Shown here: positions 1 through 6,674 of the stretch, piece by piece
Layout: every line of letters starts with the position of its first letter
How positions within the stretch are numbered: the first letter of the stretch is position 1
Assembly: GCA_050289385.1 (NCBI GenBank)
Contig: JBNKFQ010000046.1
Span: 1-9,350 of the forward strand
Direction: 5' to 3'
DNA from: JBNKFQ01 sp050289385
Lineage (GTDB): Bacteria > Pseudomonadota > Gammaproteobacteria > Pseudomonadales > Porticoccaceae
Length of the DNA stretch: 9,350 bases
The notes under the pieces: generated by a model
Told to the model about the DNA's origin: nothing
The model's input: only the letters and a program-made list of their open reading frames with translations
Databases searched by the model: none
Position numbers and translations under genes: made by a program

Positions 1-248
1 ACATTTTGGCTGGTATATCCGGAGCAGCTGCAGCGACTGTTATTTGTGAGCGTGCCGCGGCTATACGTGATGCGATCACTCGAGCGGCTCCTGAAGATTG
101 TGTGCTTATAGCCGGTAAAGGGCATGAGGCGTATCAGGATATCGATGGCAAGCGCTTGCCGTTCAGTGATATCGCGGTGGCGAGAACAGTGCTGGCAGAA
201 AAAGGTCGAGAAGACGAGGCCGGAACGGGTTCAGGGGGTGAGCAATGA
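1..248 (+). CDS. murE: UDP-MurNAc-tripeptide synthetase MurE, C-terminal end (5' truncated by window)
   Basis: Only the last 82 or so codons are present; the frame is already open at base 3 and stops with TGA at 246-248. MurE is the cytoplasmic ATP-dependent ligase that adds the third stem-peptide residue (meso-diaminopimelate in Gram-negatives) to UDP-MurNAc-L-Ala-D-Glu. The visible part is the end of the C-terminal Mur ligase domain. It has the segment ILAGI, an ERAAAI helix and the motif LIAGKGHEAYQ, close to LVAGKGHEDYQ in E. coli MurE, followed by a KRLPFSD stretch. The DNPR motif that reports diaminopimelate specificity lies just upstream of the window, so specificity is inferred from the gammaproteobacterial context. 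The tail is slightly longer than in E. coli and rich in Gly and Glu. The stop overlaps the murF start (ATGA), implying translational coupling. Confidence 0.95.
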   Translation, partial: ILAGISGAAAATVICERAAAIRDAITRAAPEDCVLIAGKGHEAYQDIDGKRLPFSDIAVARTVLAEKGREDEAGTGSGGEQ

Positions 249-1648
249 TGGCCGGTGAGATGAATTTGTCTCGTGCCGCCATTGAATTTGGTGGCACTCT
301 GATGTATCCGGATTGTCGCTTTGACTCGGTTTCTACAGACACTCGCCGTCTTTCTGAAGGGCAGTTGTTTGTCGCCCTGCGAGGTGACCATTTTAACGCG
401 CATGATTTTTTGCAACAGGCGGCAAAAAATGCCTGTGGCCTCGTGGTTGATCACCCCGACCGGGCACTGGAAATCACCCAGTGGGTAGTACCTGACACGA
501 CAATAGCTCTGGGTCAGATCGCACGGCTTAACCGGCAACATTTTAATGGCAAGTTGTTGGCGCTGACTGGCAGTGCCGGCAAAACCACGGTGAAAGAGAT
601 GCTGGCGGCCATCCTGGCAAAATGTGGCAAAACGGCCGCAACAAAAGGCAATCTCAATAACCAGGTCGGTGTGCCATTGACCTTGTTGGAGCTGTCAACC
701 GAGCATCAATACGCGGTGATTGAAATGGGTGCCAGTACGCGGGGTGAAATTGCTTACCTGAGTGATATCGCCGAGCCAGATATTGCCTTGATCACCAATG
801 TTTTGCCCGCCCACGTTGAGGGCTTTGGCAGTGTAGATGCTATCGCTGATGCCAAAGGCGAGATTTATGCTGGCCTCAAAGCCGATGGTATTGCCGTGTT
901 GGGGCTCGATTCAAATTATGTGGAGCGATGGCGTGAACTGATCGGCAATCGTTCATGTATTACCTGGTCGCTTGCCAACTCTAAAGCTGATGTTCGTGCA
1001 ACCGGGATATCTGCAGATGACCTGGGACGCTGCAAATTTTCGATGATTACACCGCAGGGGGATTTTCAGGTTCGTCTGGACATCAGTGGTCGTCACAATG
1101 TCGCCAACGCACTGGCTGCGGCATCTGCTGCACTGGCGGCGGGTGCCGAGCCGGAAGCCATCGCAGCCGGCCTTGCTGTCGTTACGCCGACATCCGGGCG
1201 TATGGATCTGCAAATGTCGATCGGCGGGGGATATCTGGTTGATGACACGTACAACGCCAACCCCGGTTCAGCACAGGTCGCGATTGATGCATTGGTGGCG
1301 TTGCCCGGCAAGACAATCCTGGTGCTTGGCGACATGGGAGAGCTGGGTGCAGACGAGGTTAATTTGCACCGGGAAGTCGGTGCCTATGCTGCTGGCAAAG
1401 GTGTGAATGCACTTTATACAACCGGTCGCCTGAGCTGTTATGCCAGCGAGGCATTTGGCGACAACGCCCGGCATTTTGACAACAAATCTGAATTGGTTGA
1501 TGCACTCAAGCCATTGATTGGCGAGGGTGTATCGGTACTGGTAAAGGGATCGCGTAGCGCTCGTATGGAAGATGTCGTTAAGGCACTTGTGTCGACAGGC
1601 CCAAGGGCTCATAAATCAGATGTCAAAGCCTTCGAAACAGGAGAATAA
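245..1648 (+). CDS. murF: UDP-MurNAc-tripeptide:D-alanyl-D-alanine ligase MurF
   Basis: MurF is the cytoplasmic ATP-dependent ligase that adds the D-Ala-D-Ala dipeptide to UDP-MurNAc-tripeptide, the last soluble nucleotide-precursor step. The protein has 467 residues against about 452 in E. coli. It shows the N-terminal UDP-substrate domain (VSTDTRRLSEGQLFVAL, about residues 29-45), the ATP P-loop GSAGKTT (109-115), the GNLNNQVGVPLTLLEL block (135-150), an IEMGAS segment (159-164) and AKGEI (203-207), which carries a candidate carbamylated Lys. GRHNVANALAA begins near 282, and the C-terminal domain has VDDTYNANP (332-340), LGDMGELG and a late VKGSRSARME. The ATG at 245 was chosen because it overlaps the murE stop and follows the purine-rich site AGGGGGTGAG at 233-242. 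ATG codons at 248 and 260 are alternatives that would shorten the protein by 1 or 5 residues. The gene looks intact. Confidence 0.97.
   Translation: MMAGEMNLSRAAIEFGGTLMYPDCRFDSVSTDTRRLSEGQLFVALRGDHFNAHDFLQQAAKNACGLVVDHPDRALEITQWVVPDTTIALGQIARLNRQHFNGKLLALTGSAGKTTVKEMLAAILAKCGKTAATKGNLNNQVGVPLTLLELSTEHQYAVIEMGASTRGEIAYLSDIAEPDIALITNVLPAHVEGFGSVDAIADAKGEIYAGLKADGIAVLGLDSNYVERWRELIGNRSCITWSLANSKADVRATGISADDLGRCKFSMITPQGDFQVRLDISGRHNVANALAAASAALAAGAEPEAIAAGLAVVTPTSGRMDLQMSIGGGYLVDDTYNANPGSAQVAIDALVALPGKTILVLGDMGELGADEVNLHREVGAYAAGKGVNALYTTGRLSCYASEAFGDNARHFDNKSELVDALKPLIGEGVSVLVKGSRSARMEDVVKALVSTGPRAHKSDVKAFETGE
1639..1643 (+). promoter_or_regulatory. Ribosome binding site of mraY
   Basis: AGGAG lies 8 nt before the mraY ATG at 1652 and overlaps the last codons of murF. 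It is one of the clearest Shine-Dalgarno sites in the window and fixes the mraY start. The site contrasts with murD, which has nothing comparable. Confidence 0.85.
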
Positions 1649-1651
1649 AAA

Positions 1652-2734
1652 ATGCTTTATTGGTTGGCCGACTATCTGACTCAATACGCCAGCGTGTTCG
1701 GGGTGGTTCAATACCTTACCTTTCGAGCCATTCTCGGTGTACTGACAGCTTTGGGCCTGTCCCTGTGGTTGGGGCCGGTAATGATTCGCAAACTTAATCT
1801 GCTGCAAATTGGCCAGGCGGTGCGTTCCGATGGCCCGCAGAGTCATCTCAGTAAATCCGGTACGCCGACCATGGGCGGTGCCCTGATTTTGATGGCGATT
1901 TTTGCGGCTACCTTGCTGTGGTCTGATCTGAGCAACCGTTACGTTTGGGTGGTGCTGGGTGTCACCTTTATTTTTGGTGCGGTGGGCTGGGTGGATGATT
2001 ATCGCAAGGTAGTGGAAAAAAATTCCCGCGGCTTGCCAGCGCGCTGGAAATACTTGTGGCAGTCGGTTGGCGGTCTGGGCGCCGCGCTGTTTTTGTATCA
2101 GACGGCAGTTTCGCCGGTTGAAACGCAACTGTATGTTCCGTTCTTTAAAGATATTGCGCTGGAGCTTGGCGTATTTTATGTGGCGCTCACCTATTTCGTG
2201 GTTGTCGGCAGCAGTAATGCCGTCAATTTGACAGATGGTCTGGACGGCCTGGCAATTATGCCGACGGTATTAATTGGCGGTGCCCTTGGCCTTTTTGCCT
2301 ATTTGGCGGGTAACGTGCAGTTTGCCGAATATTTGAACATTCCCTATGTCAGCGGTGCCGGTGAGCTGGTTGTATTTTGTGCCGCCCTTGGCGGTGCGGG
2401 TCTCGGTTTTCTCTGGTTTAACACTTATCCGGCGCAAGTATTTATGGGCGACGTTGGTGCGTTGGCGCTGGGTGCGGCACTGGGTGTGATTGCGGTTATC
2501 GTCCGTCACGAAATTGTATTTTTCATTATGGGCGGTGTGTTCGTGATGGAAACGGTCTCGGTTATTTTGCAAGTGGCATCTTTCAAGTTAACGGGTAAGC
2601 GTATTTTTCGCATGGCCCCCTTGCATCATCACTTTGAACTCAAAGGCTGGCCAGAACCTCGGGTAATTGTGCGGTTCTGGATTATTACTGTAATGCTGGT
2701 GTTGATTGGATTGGCAACGCTGAAGCTGAGGTGA
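1652..2734 (+). CDS. mraY: Phospho-N-acetylmuramoyl-pentapeptide transferase MraY
   Basis: MraY is the integral inner-membrane enzyme that transfers phospho-MurNAc-pentapeptide from UDP onto undecaprenyl phosphate, making lipid I. The length of 360 residues equals that of the E. coli enzyme. The sequence is strongly hydrophobic, with about ten predicted membrane spans. Signature elements are visible in order: SGTPTMGG (69-76), the catalytic DDYRK with Asp115 and Asp116, KNSRGLPARWK (123-133), NLTDGLDGL (192-200), FMGDVGALALG with Asp267 (264-274), and the cytoplasmic HHHFELKGWPE loop with His325-327. These are the acidic and histidine residues known to form the Mg2+ and substrate site in the family. 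The gene starts 3 nt after the murF stop. It ends with TGA at 2732-2734, just before a 210-nt gap that contains an inverted-repeat element and breaks the otherwise tight packing. Confidence 0.98.
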   Translation: MLYWLADYLTQYASVFGVVQYLTFRAILGVLTALGLSLWLGPVMIRKLNLLQIGQAVRSDGPQSHLSKSGTPTMGGALILMAIFAATLLWSDLSNRYVWVVLGVTFIFGAVGWVDDYRKVVEKNSRGLPARWKYLWQSVGGLGAALFLYQTAVSPVETQLYVPFFKDIALELGVFYVALTYFVVVGSSNAVNLTDGLDGLAIMPTVLIGGALGLFAYLAGNVQFAEYLNIPYVSGAGELVVFCAALGGAGLGFLWFNTYPAQVFMGDVGALALGAALGVIAVIVRHEIVFFIMGGVFVMETVSVILQVASFKLTGKRIFRMAPLHHHFELKGWPEPRVIVRFWIITVMLVLIGLATLKLR

Positions 2735-2944
2735 TTGCGAAGGAGTAGCGAGGTGAGAGCGAGGCTGGAAATGTTCGACGTTGGATGTTCGATGTTGGAC
2801 GAAAAGCAGATCGGGATTTTGTACGCAGTCGGGGGCAAGTGAATGGGCCGGGTACTTCGAAACCGGATTTGAATCTGATTTGTGCAGGAGCGGTAAATCG
2901 TTCGCTGAACATCGAACGTCTAACGTCGAACAGTAATTTTTATT
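2735..2944. other. mraY-murD intergenic gap carrying an inverted-repeat element
   Basis: This 210-nt stretch has no recognisable gene. Its first part (2735-2772) is purine-rich. It contains AAGGAG near 2740 and the 7-mer AGCGAGG twice (2747-2753 and 2758-2764, 11 bp apart). The inverted-repeat element occupies 2773-2931, and 13 AT-rich bases then lead to the murD start. A frame beginning at ATG 2785 runs open through the element and on into murD in another frame, but nothing supports it as a gene. The stem is followed after 5 nt by five T residues, too far away and too weak to call a terminator. No convincing promoter was seen. Confidence 0.8.
2773..2931. repeat. Inverted-repeat element 1, heptad-armed palindrome
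   Basis: The left arm (2773-2800) is four consecutive 7-bp units matching GTTSGAY. The right arm (2907-2931) is the same pattern inverted and more diverged. Over the outer 24 bp the arms match at 22 positions. The two differences (2783 against 2921, 2786 against 2918) are G-U wobbles if the + strand is transcribed, so the mRNA can still form a continuous stem. About 106 nt lie between the arms. The left arm is followed by GAAAAGC, as in element 2. No transposase is encoded. Size and structure resemble a miniature non-autonomous element or a REP-like palindrome. Similar heptad repeats, whose translations read like FDVRCSMFDV or SNIEHRTSN, are ones I recall from environmental bacterial genomes; that is memory, not a search. 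Confidence 0.85.
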
Positions 2945-4342
2945 ATGGTGATGAATTTGGCTCAACAAATGGATCAGCGGTTAACAGCGGTGCTTGGCAT
3001 CGGTGTTACCGGTCTGTCTGTTGCCCGTTATTTGGCAGGGCACGGACAGCCATTTGTTATGTGCGATACGCGAACCAGACCACCACTATTATCTGAATTC
3101 AGGCAAAACTTTCCGAAAATTCCCTGTTATACAGGGACGGACGTTGACAGCGTGCTGGCAATCGCCAGTGAAATTATCGCCAGCCCCGGGCTTGACCCGG
3201 ATCACCCCTTGTTGGTTCAGGCTGCGAAACAAAATATTCCAGTGGTTGGTGATATCGAACTTTTTGCGCGTGCAGTCAGGGCGCCGGTGGTTGCCATTAC
3301 CGGCTCCAATGGCAAGAGCACGGTAACCCGGTTGCTAGGGGAAATGTCCCGAACTGCCACTCGAAATGTAGCTGTGGGTGGCAATCTCGGGACACCGGCA
3401 CTGGAATTGCTCAGCGATGAATGTGAACTTTACGTACTGGAGCTTTCCAGCTTTCAGTTGGAGCAGACGCGCTCACTGGAACCGGCTGTGGCCACTATTT
3501 TGAATCTGTCTGAAGACCATCTTGACCGCTACCCGTCAATGGCTGAGTACCGCAGTGCCAAACAGGAAATTTATGTCAGGGCAAAACAGGTGGTGGTAAA
3601 TCGGGATGATTCAACTACCTGGCCTGCCGGTCCGATTGACGAGGTGTGGAGTTTTGGTCTGGACCTGCCCGCAGACAATGCTCCTGAAAACGGATTTTCG
3701 TCAGACAAGGCGTTCGGCGTTATCGAACAGGGTGGACAGTTCTGGCTTGCACAGGCTGACCAGGTACTGTTGCCCGTTGACGAATTGATGCTGAAGGGAC
3801 GCCATAATTGGGCTAATGCGCTGGCTGCTCTGGCTCTCGGTAGCGCAATTAACTTGCCGATGGATGCAATGCTTGACGCCTTGCGCCGCTTTTCCGGGTT
3901 GCCCCATCGTTGCCAGACGGTCCGTATCTTGAGTGGCGTGACTTACATCAATGATTCCAAAGCGACCAATGTTGGTGCTGCGCTGGCGGCTCTTGAAGGG
4001 TTGGGCCACGAACCGAAAAATAATGATCCGAAAAATATTATCTGGATAGCCGGAGGGCAGGGCAAGGGCGCTGATTTTTCTCCGCTTGCGCCGGTGGTGG
4101 GTCGATATGTGAAGACGGCTCTGTTAATGGGCGAAGATGCCGGTCTCATGGCCGACGCCATTGCCGGAGTGACAACGGTTGAGCAGGTGAAGACTCTGGA
4201 ACACGCCGTACATTGTGCCAGCAAACTGGCAGAACCCGGAGATCTGGTGCTGTTGTCTCCAGCTTGCGCCAGCTTCGATATGTTTCGCAATTTTGAAGCT
4301 CGTGGTGATGCATTTATTGCAGCGGCAGAGGGGGTGGCATGA
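2945..4342 (+). CDS. murD: UDP-MurNAc-L-alanine:D-glutamate ligase MurD
   Basis: MurD is the cytoplasmic ATP-dependent ligase that adds D-Glu to UDP-MurNAc-L-Ala. The protein has 465 residues against 438 in E. coli. Motifs in order: an N-terminal Rossmann segment VLGIGVTGLSVARYL (16-30), IASPGL (78-83), GDIELF (102-107), the P-loop GSNGKST (120-126), VLELSSFQLE (164-173), NLSEDHLDRY (187-196), SAKQEIY with the probable carbamylated Lys206, NDSKATN (336-342), AGGQGKGADFSPL (near 369-381) and SPACASFD (438-445). A short insertion before the AGGQGKG motif coincides with a 15-bp tandem duplication in the DNA. The start is uncertain. ATG 2945 is the first, with a stop at 2921-2923 upstream in frame. 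ATG 2951 may be the ancestral start, and neither has a clear Shine-Dalgarno site because the palindromic element ends 13 nt upstream. The stop overlaps the ftsW start (ATGA). Confidence 0.97.
   Translation: MVMNLAQQMDQRLTAVLGIGVTGLSVARYLAGHGQPFVMCDTRTRPPLLSEFRQNFPKIPCYTGTDVDSVLAIASEIIASPGLDPDHPLLVQAAKQNIPVVGDIELFARAVRAPVVAITGSNGKSTVTRLLGEMSRTATRNVAVGGNLGTPALELLSDECELYVLELSSFQLEQTRSLEPAVATILNLSEDHLDRYPSMAEYRSAKQEIYVRAKQVVVNRDDSTTWPAGPIDEVWSFGLDLPADNAPENGFSSDKAFGVIEQGGQFWLAQADQVLLPVDELMLKGRHNWANALAALALGSAINLPMDAMLDALRRFSGLPHRCQTVRILSGVTYINDSKATNVGAALAALEGLGHEPKNNDPKNIIWIAGGQGKGADFSPLAPVVGRYVKTALLMGEDAGLMADAIAGVTTVEQVKTLEHAVHCASKLAEPGDLVLLSPACASFDMFRNFEARGDAFIAAAEGVA
4013..4042 (+). repeat. 15-bp in-frame tandem duplication inside murD
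   Basis: CCGAAAAATA occurs at 4013-4022 and again at 4028-4037, exactly 15 bp apart, encoding PKNND then PKNII. The same place in E. coli MurD is about five residues shorter, so a recent 5-codon duplication in a surface loop is a simple explanation. It keeps the frame and lies outside the catalytic motifs. Confidence 0.6.
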
Positions 4343-5568
4343 CAACGTTTGCTGCTTTTATGCCAGTGCAATTGACTCGTGCCGGAGCTCTCGCCAGAAC
4401 TTTGGATAACACTCTGCTGGTCTGTGTTCTCGCGCTTGTGACTATCGGTCTGGTTATGATTGCCTCGGCCTCTGTCAGTTTTGCCGAGCACCAGTATGGC
4501 GATACCTTTTATTTCCTGAAGCGGCACTTGATGTATCTCGCATTGGGAATTGCCGGTGGTCTGGTAGTGCTCAATATTCCCCTGTCTTTCTGGTATCGCT
4601 ACGGCTTGCTGTTACTGACAGGCACCTTTTTATTGCTGGTGATCGTGTTGATTCCGGGTGTGGGGCGTCGCGTTAATGGCAGCCAACGCTGGCTGGCACT
4701 GGGGCCCATTACCATACAGGCTTCCGAAGTAGCCAAACTGGCAGTGGTAATTTTTATGGCGGGCTATCTGGAACGTCATCAGACGGTGCTGCAAGAGAGC
4801 TGGCAGGGTTTTTTCAAACCGGTAGCGATTCTGGGGGTCTTGCTGGGTTTGTTGTTGCTCGAACCGGATTTTGGTTCATCGGTGGTGCTGGCGGGTACGG
4901 TACTCAGCATGCTGTTTTTTGCCGGCGTAAAAATCAGACAATTCAGTTTGTTAATCGTAATTGGTTTGGGTGGGCTGGCAGCGATGGCTCTGCTGTCTCC
5001 GTATCGCATGCAACGCCTGGTGACCTATCTGGACCCTTGGGCAGATCAGTTCAACAGCGGCTATCAATTGACTCAATCGCTGATCGCATTTGGTCGCGGT
5101 GAATGGTTTGGTGTTGGTCTTGGTAACAGCATTCAGAAGCTGTTTTACCTGCCCGAAGCGCACACGGATTTTGTGTTTGCCATTTTTGCGGAGGAGTTTG
5201 GACTACTCGGTGTATTGGCGGTGTTGGCCCTGTTTACGGTTTTGCTGTGGCGAGTGTTTGGCATCGTGCGCAATGCGGTATCGCAACGTGACTGGTTTTC
5301 TGCCTACACCGCATTTGGTATTGGTATTTTGATCGCGGGACAGACTTTTATCAACATGGGAGTGACGTCCGGGCTATTACCTACAAAAGGTTTGACCTTG
5401 CCGTTTATCAGCTATGGCGGCAGTAGTTTGTTGGTGTGCTGCGCAATGGTGGCTCTGTTATTAAGAATTGATATGGAACTGAAGGGTAATTTGCCGGGCA
5501 AGCATTTGGTAAGCAAAAGCGCGAACAGGGGAAGCGTGCGCAAGGGGTCGAATGAACGCAACCGTTGA
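4339..5568 (+). CDS. ftsW: Septal peptidoglycan glycosyltransferase FtsW (SEDS family)
   Basis: FtsW is the membrane SEDS-family glycosyltransferase that polymerises lipid II at the division septum, working with the transpeptidase FtsI and activated by FtsQLB and FtsN. The protein has 409 residues (E. coli 414). It has a short cytoplasmic N-terminus, about ten hydrophobic segments beginning near residue 25, and a basic cytoplasmic tail from about 380. Family motifs seen are RRVNGSQRWLALGP (110-123), QASEVAKLA (127-135), LEPDFGSS (174-181), DPWADQFNSGYQLTQSLIAFGRG (232-254), LPEAHTDFVFAIFAEE (271-286) and FISYGGSS (356-363). Asp277 in the HTDF stretch aligns with the essential catalytic Asp297 of E. 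coli FtsW. The choice of FtsW over RodA rests on position in the dcw cluster and on the PEAHTDF wording. The start overlaps the murD stop, and the last 17 nt overlap murG. Confidence 0.97.
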   Translation: MTTFAAFMPVQLTRAGALARTLDNTLLVCVLALVTIGLVMIASASVSFAEHQYGDTFYFLKRHLMYLALGIAGGLVVLNIPLSFWYRYGLLLLTGTFLLLVIVLIPGVGRRVNGSQRWLALGPITIQASEVAKLAVVIFMAGYLERHQTVLQESWQGFFKPVAILGVLLGLLLLEPDFGSSVVLAGTVLSMLFFAGVKIRQFSLLIVIGLGGLAAMALLSPYRMQRLVTYLDPWADQFNSGYQLTQSLIAFGRGEWFGVGLGNSIQKLFYLPEAHTDFVFAIFAEEFGLLGVLAVLALFTVLLWRVFGIVRNAVSQRDWFSAYTAFGIGILIAGQTFINMGVTSGLLPTKGLTLPFISYGGSSLLVCCAMVALLLRIDMELKGNLPGKHLVSKSANRGSVRKGSNERNR

Positions 5569-6652
5569 CAAAAAAGTTGTGGTGATGGCCGGTGGCACCG
5601 GGGGACATGTGTTCCCGGCGCTGGCGGTTGCCCGCGAGTTGCGCAGTCGCGGAGTGAGCGTTATCTGGCTGGGTACGCGCCGTGGTATCGAAGCTGATCT
5701 GGTACCGTCGAACGATTTTCCCTTCCGTGTTATTGAGGTGTCGGGTTTGCGGGGCAAAGGTGCAGGCGCTTTGCTGAAAGCGCCCTTGCTGCTGTGGCGT
5801 GCCCTGCGTCAAGCCCTGGCAGTATTGAAAGCAGAGCGACCGGATGCAGTGCTGGGCATGGGGGGCTTTGCGTCCGGGCCCGGTGGACTCGCCGCCAGAC
5901 TATTGGGGTTACCGCTGGTCATCCACGAACAAAATGCTGTGGCAGGTACAACCAATCGCTTGCTGGCGCATATGGCTAAACGCGTGATGCAGGCTTTTCC
6001 GGACACTTTGCCAAAGGGTCAGTTGTGCGGCAACCCGGTGCGTTCCGAAATTACCGCGCTGCCCGCCCCGGAATTGCGAATGAATGAAAGTGGACACGGA
6101 AAGGGTGATCGTCCGCATCTGCTGGTGTTGGGTGGAAGTTTGGGCGCAGTAGCGATTAATGAGCTGTTGCCGCAGGCGATCAAGCGTTTGCCAAAACATG
6201 AGCAACCGCAGATATGGCATCAGACGGGACGTGATCGCGTTGTAGCAACCGAAGAGCAGTACAACGGGGCGAGCGTCGATGCTCATGTAGTCCCTTTTAT
6301 TGATGATATGGCAGAAGCCTACGGCTGGGCCGATCTGGTGATCTGTCGGGCGGGTGCATTGACAGTTTCAGAGTTGGCTGCGGTTGGCGTGGCATCACTC
6401 CTGATACCGTTTCCGCACGCCATTGACGACCATCAAACAAAGAATGGCATGTGGCTGGTTGATAACGGAGCGGCCCACCTGGTGCAGCAGGCAGAGCTGA
6501 GCCCGGAAAAACTGGCCGTCATGTTGCAGAAATTGCTGGCAGACCGACCCGGATTGCTGGCTATGGCAAAAAACGCAAGGCAGTTGGCGCAGCCTGACTC
6601 GGTAAGCGTGGTGGCCGATGCTTGTCAGGAGGTGTTTCATGAAGCCTGTTGA
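5552..6652 (+). CDS. murG: Lipid II synthase MurG (undecaprenyl-PP-MurNAc-pentapeptide GlcNAc transferase)
   Basis: MurG is the membrane-associated GT-B glycosyltransferase on the cytoplasmic face that adds GlcNAc from UDP-GlcNAc to lipid I, giving lipid II. The protein has 366 residues (E. coli 355). It shows the N-terminal glycine-rich loop AGGTGGHVFPALAVA (13-27), a second loop GGFASGPGG, HEQN (125-128), the third glycine-rich loop GGSLGA (194-199), and the C-terminal UDP-GlcNAc site with SELAAVG (273-279) and PFPHAIDDHQ (286-295). The linker between the two domains is somewhat longer and polar (around 170-188). The ATG lies inside the 3' end of ftsW, with AAGGGG only 4 nt upstream, so coupling to ftsW translation is likely. 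Its own 3' end contains an AGGAGG site followed by an ATG in another frame, the start of an 11-codon mini-ORF leading to murC. Confidence 0.97.
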   Translation: MNATVDKKVVVMAGGTGGHVFPALAVARELRSRGVSVIWLGTRRGIEADLVPSNDFPFRVIEVSGLRGKGAGALLKAPLLLWRALRQALAVLKAERPDAVLGMGGFASGPGGLAARLLGLPLVIHEQNAVAGTTNRLLAHMAKRVMQAFPDTLPKGQLCGNPVRSEITALPAPELRMNESGHGKGDRPHLLVLGGSLGAVAINELLPQAIKRLPKHEQPQIWHQTGRDRVVATEEQYNGASVDAHVVPFIDDMAEAYGWADLVICRAGALTVSELAAVGVASLLIPFPHAIDDHQTKNGMWLVDNGAAHLVQQAELSPEKLAVMLQKLLADRPGLLAMAKNARQLAQPDSVSVVADACQEVFHEAC

Positions 6653-6674
6653 ATATGAAACAGAGAGCTATTGA
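6639..6674 (+). other. Candidate 11-codon leader mini-ORF coupling murG to murC
   Basis: An ATG at 6639 lies 6 nt after AGGAGG (6627-6632), the best Shine-Dalgarno match in this part of the window. The frame encodes MKPVEYETESY and stops with TGA at 6672-6674, whose last A is the first base of the murC ATG (TGATG). It starts inside the last codons of murG in a different frame. The peptide itself looks meaningless; the arrangement suggests that ribosomes loaded here could terminate on the murC start and reinitiate. AGGAGG is also part of the murG codons for Gln-Glu-Val, so chance is possible. Confidence 0.4.

Noticed and set aside
2868..2898. TTGAAT and TAAATC as a possible promoter inside element 1
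   Set aside because: The boxes are weak and 19 nt apart, with nothing else to support them. Such matches are common by chance.
2773..2941. Element 1 as an intrinsic terminator, because a stem is followed by five T residues
   Set aside because: The stem is long with a spacer of about 106 nt, is not GC-rich at its base, and the T run begins 5 nt away. Termination there would also silence essential downstream genes.
2785..3096. 103-residue frame starting inside element 1 and running into murD on the + strand
   Set aside because: Its second half is the murD sequence read in the wrong frame and its first half is heptad-repeat translation. It has no ribosome binding site.
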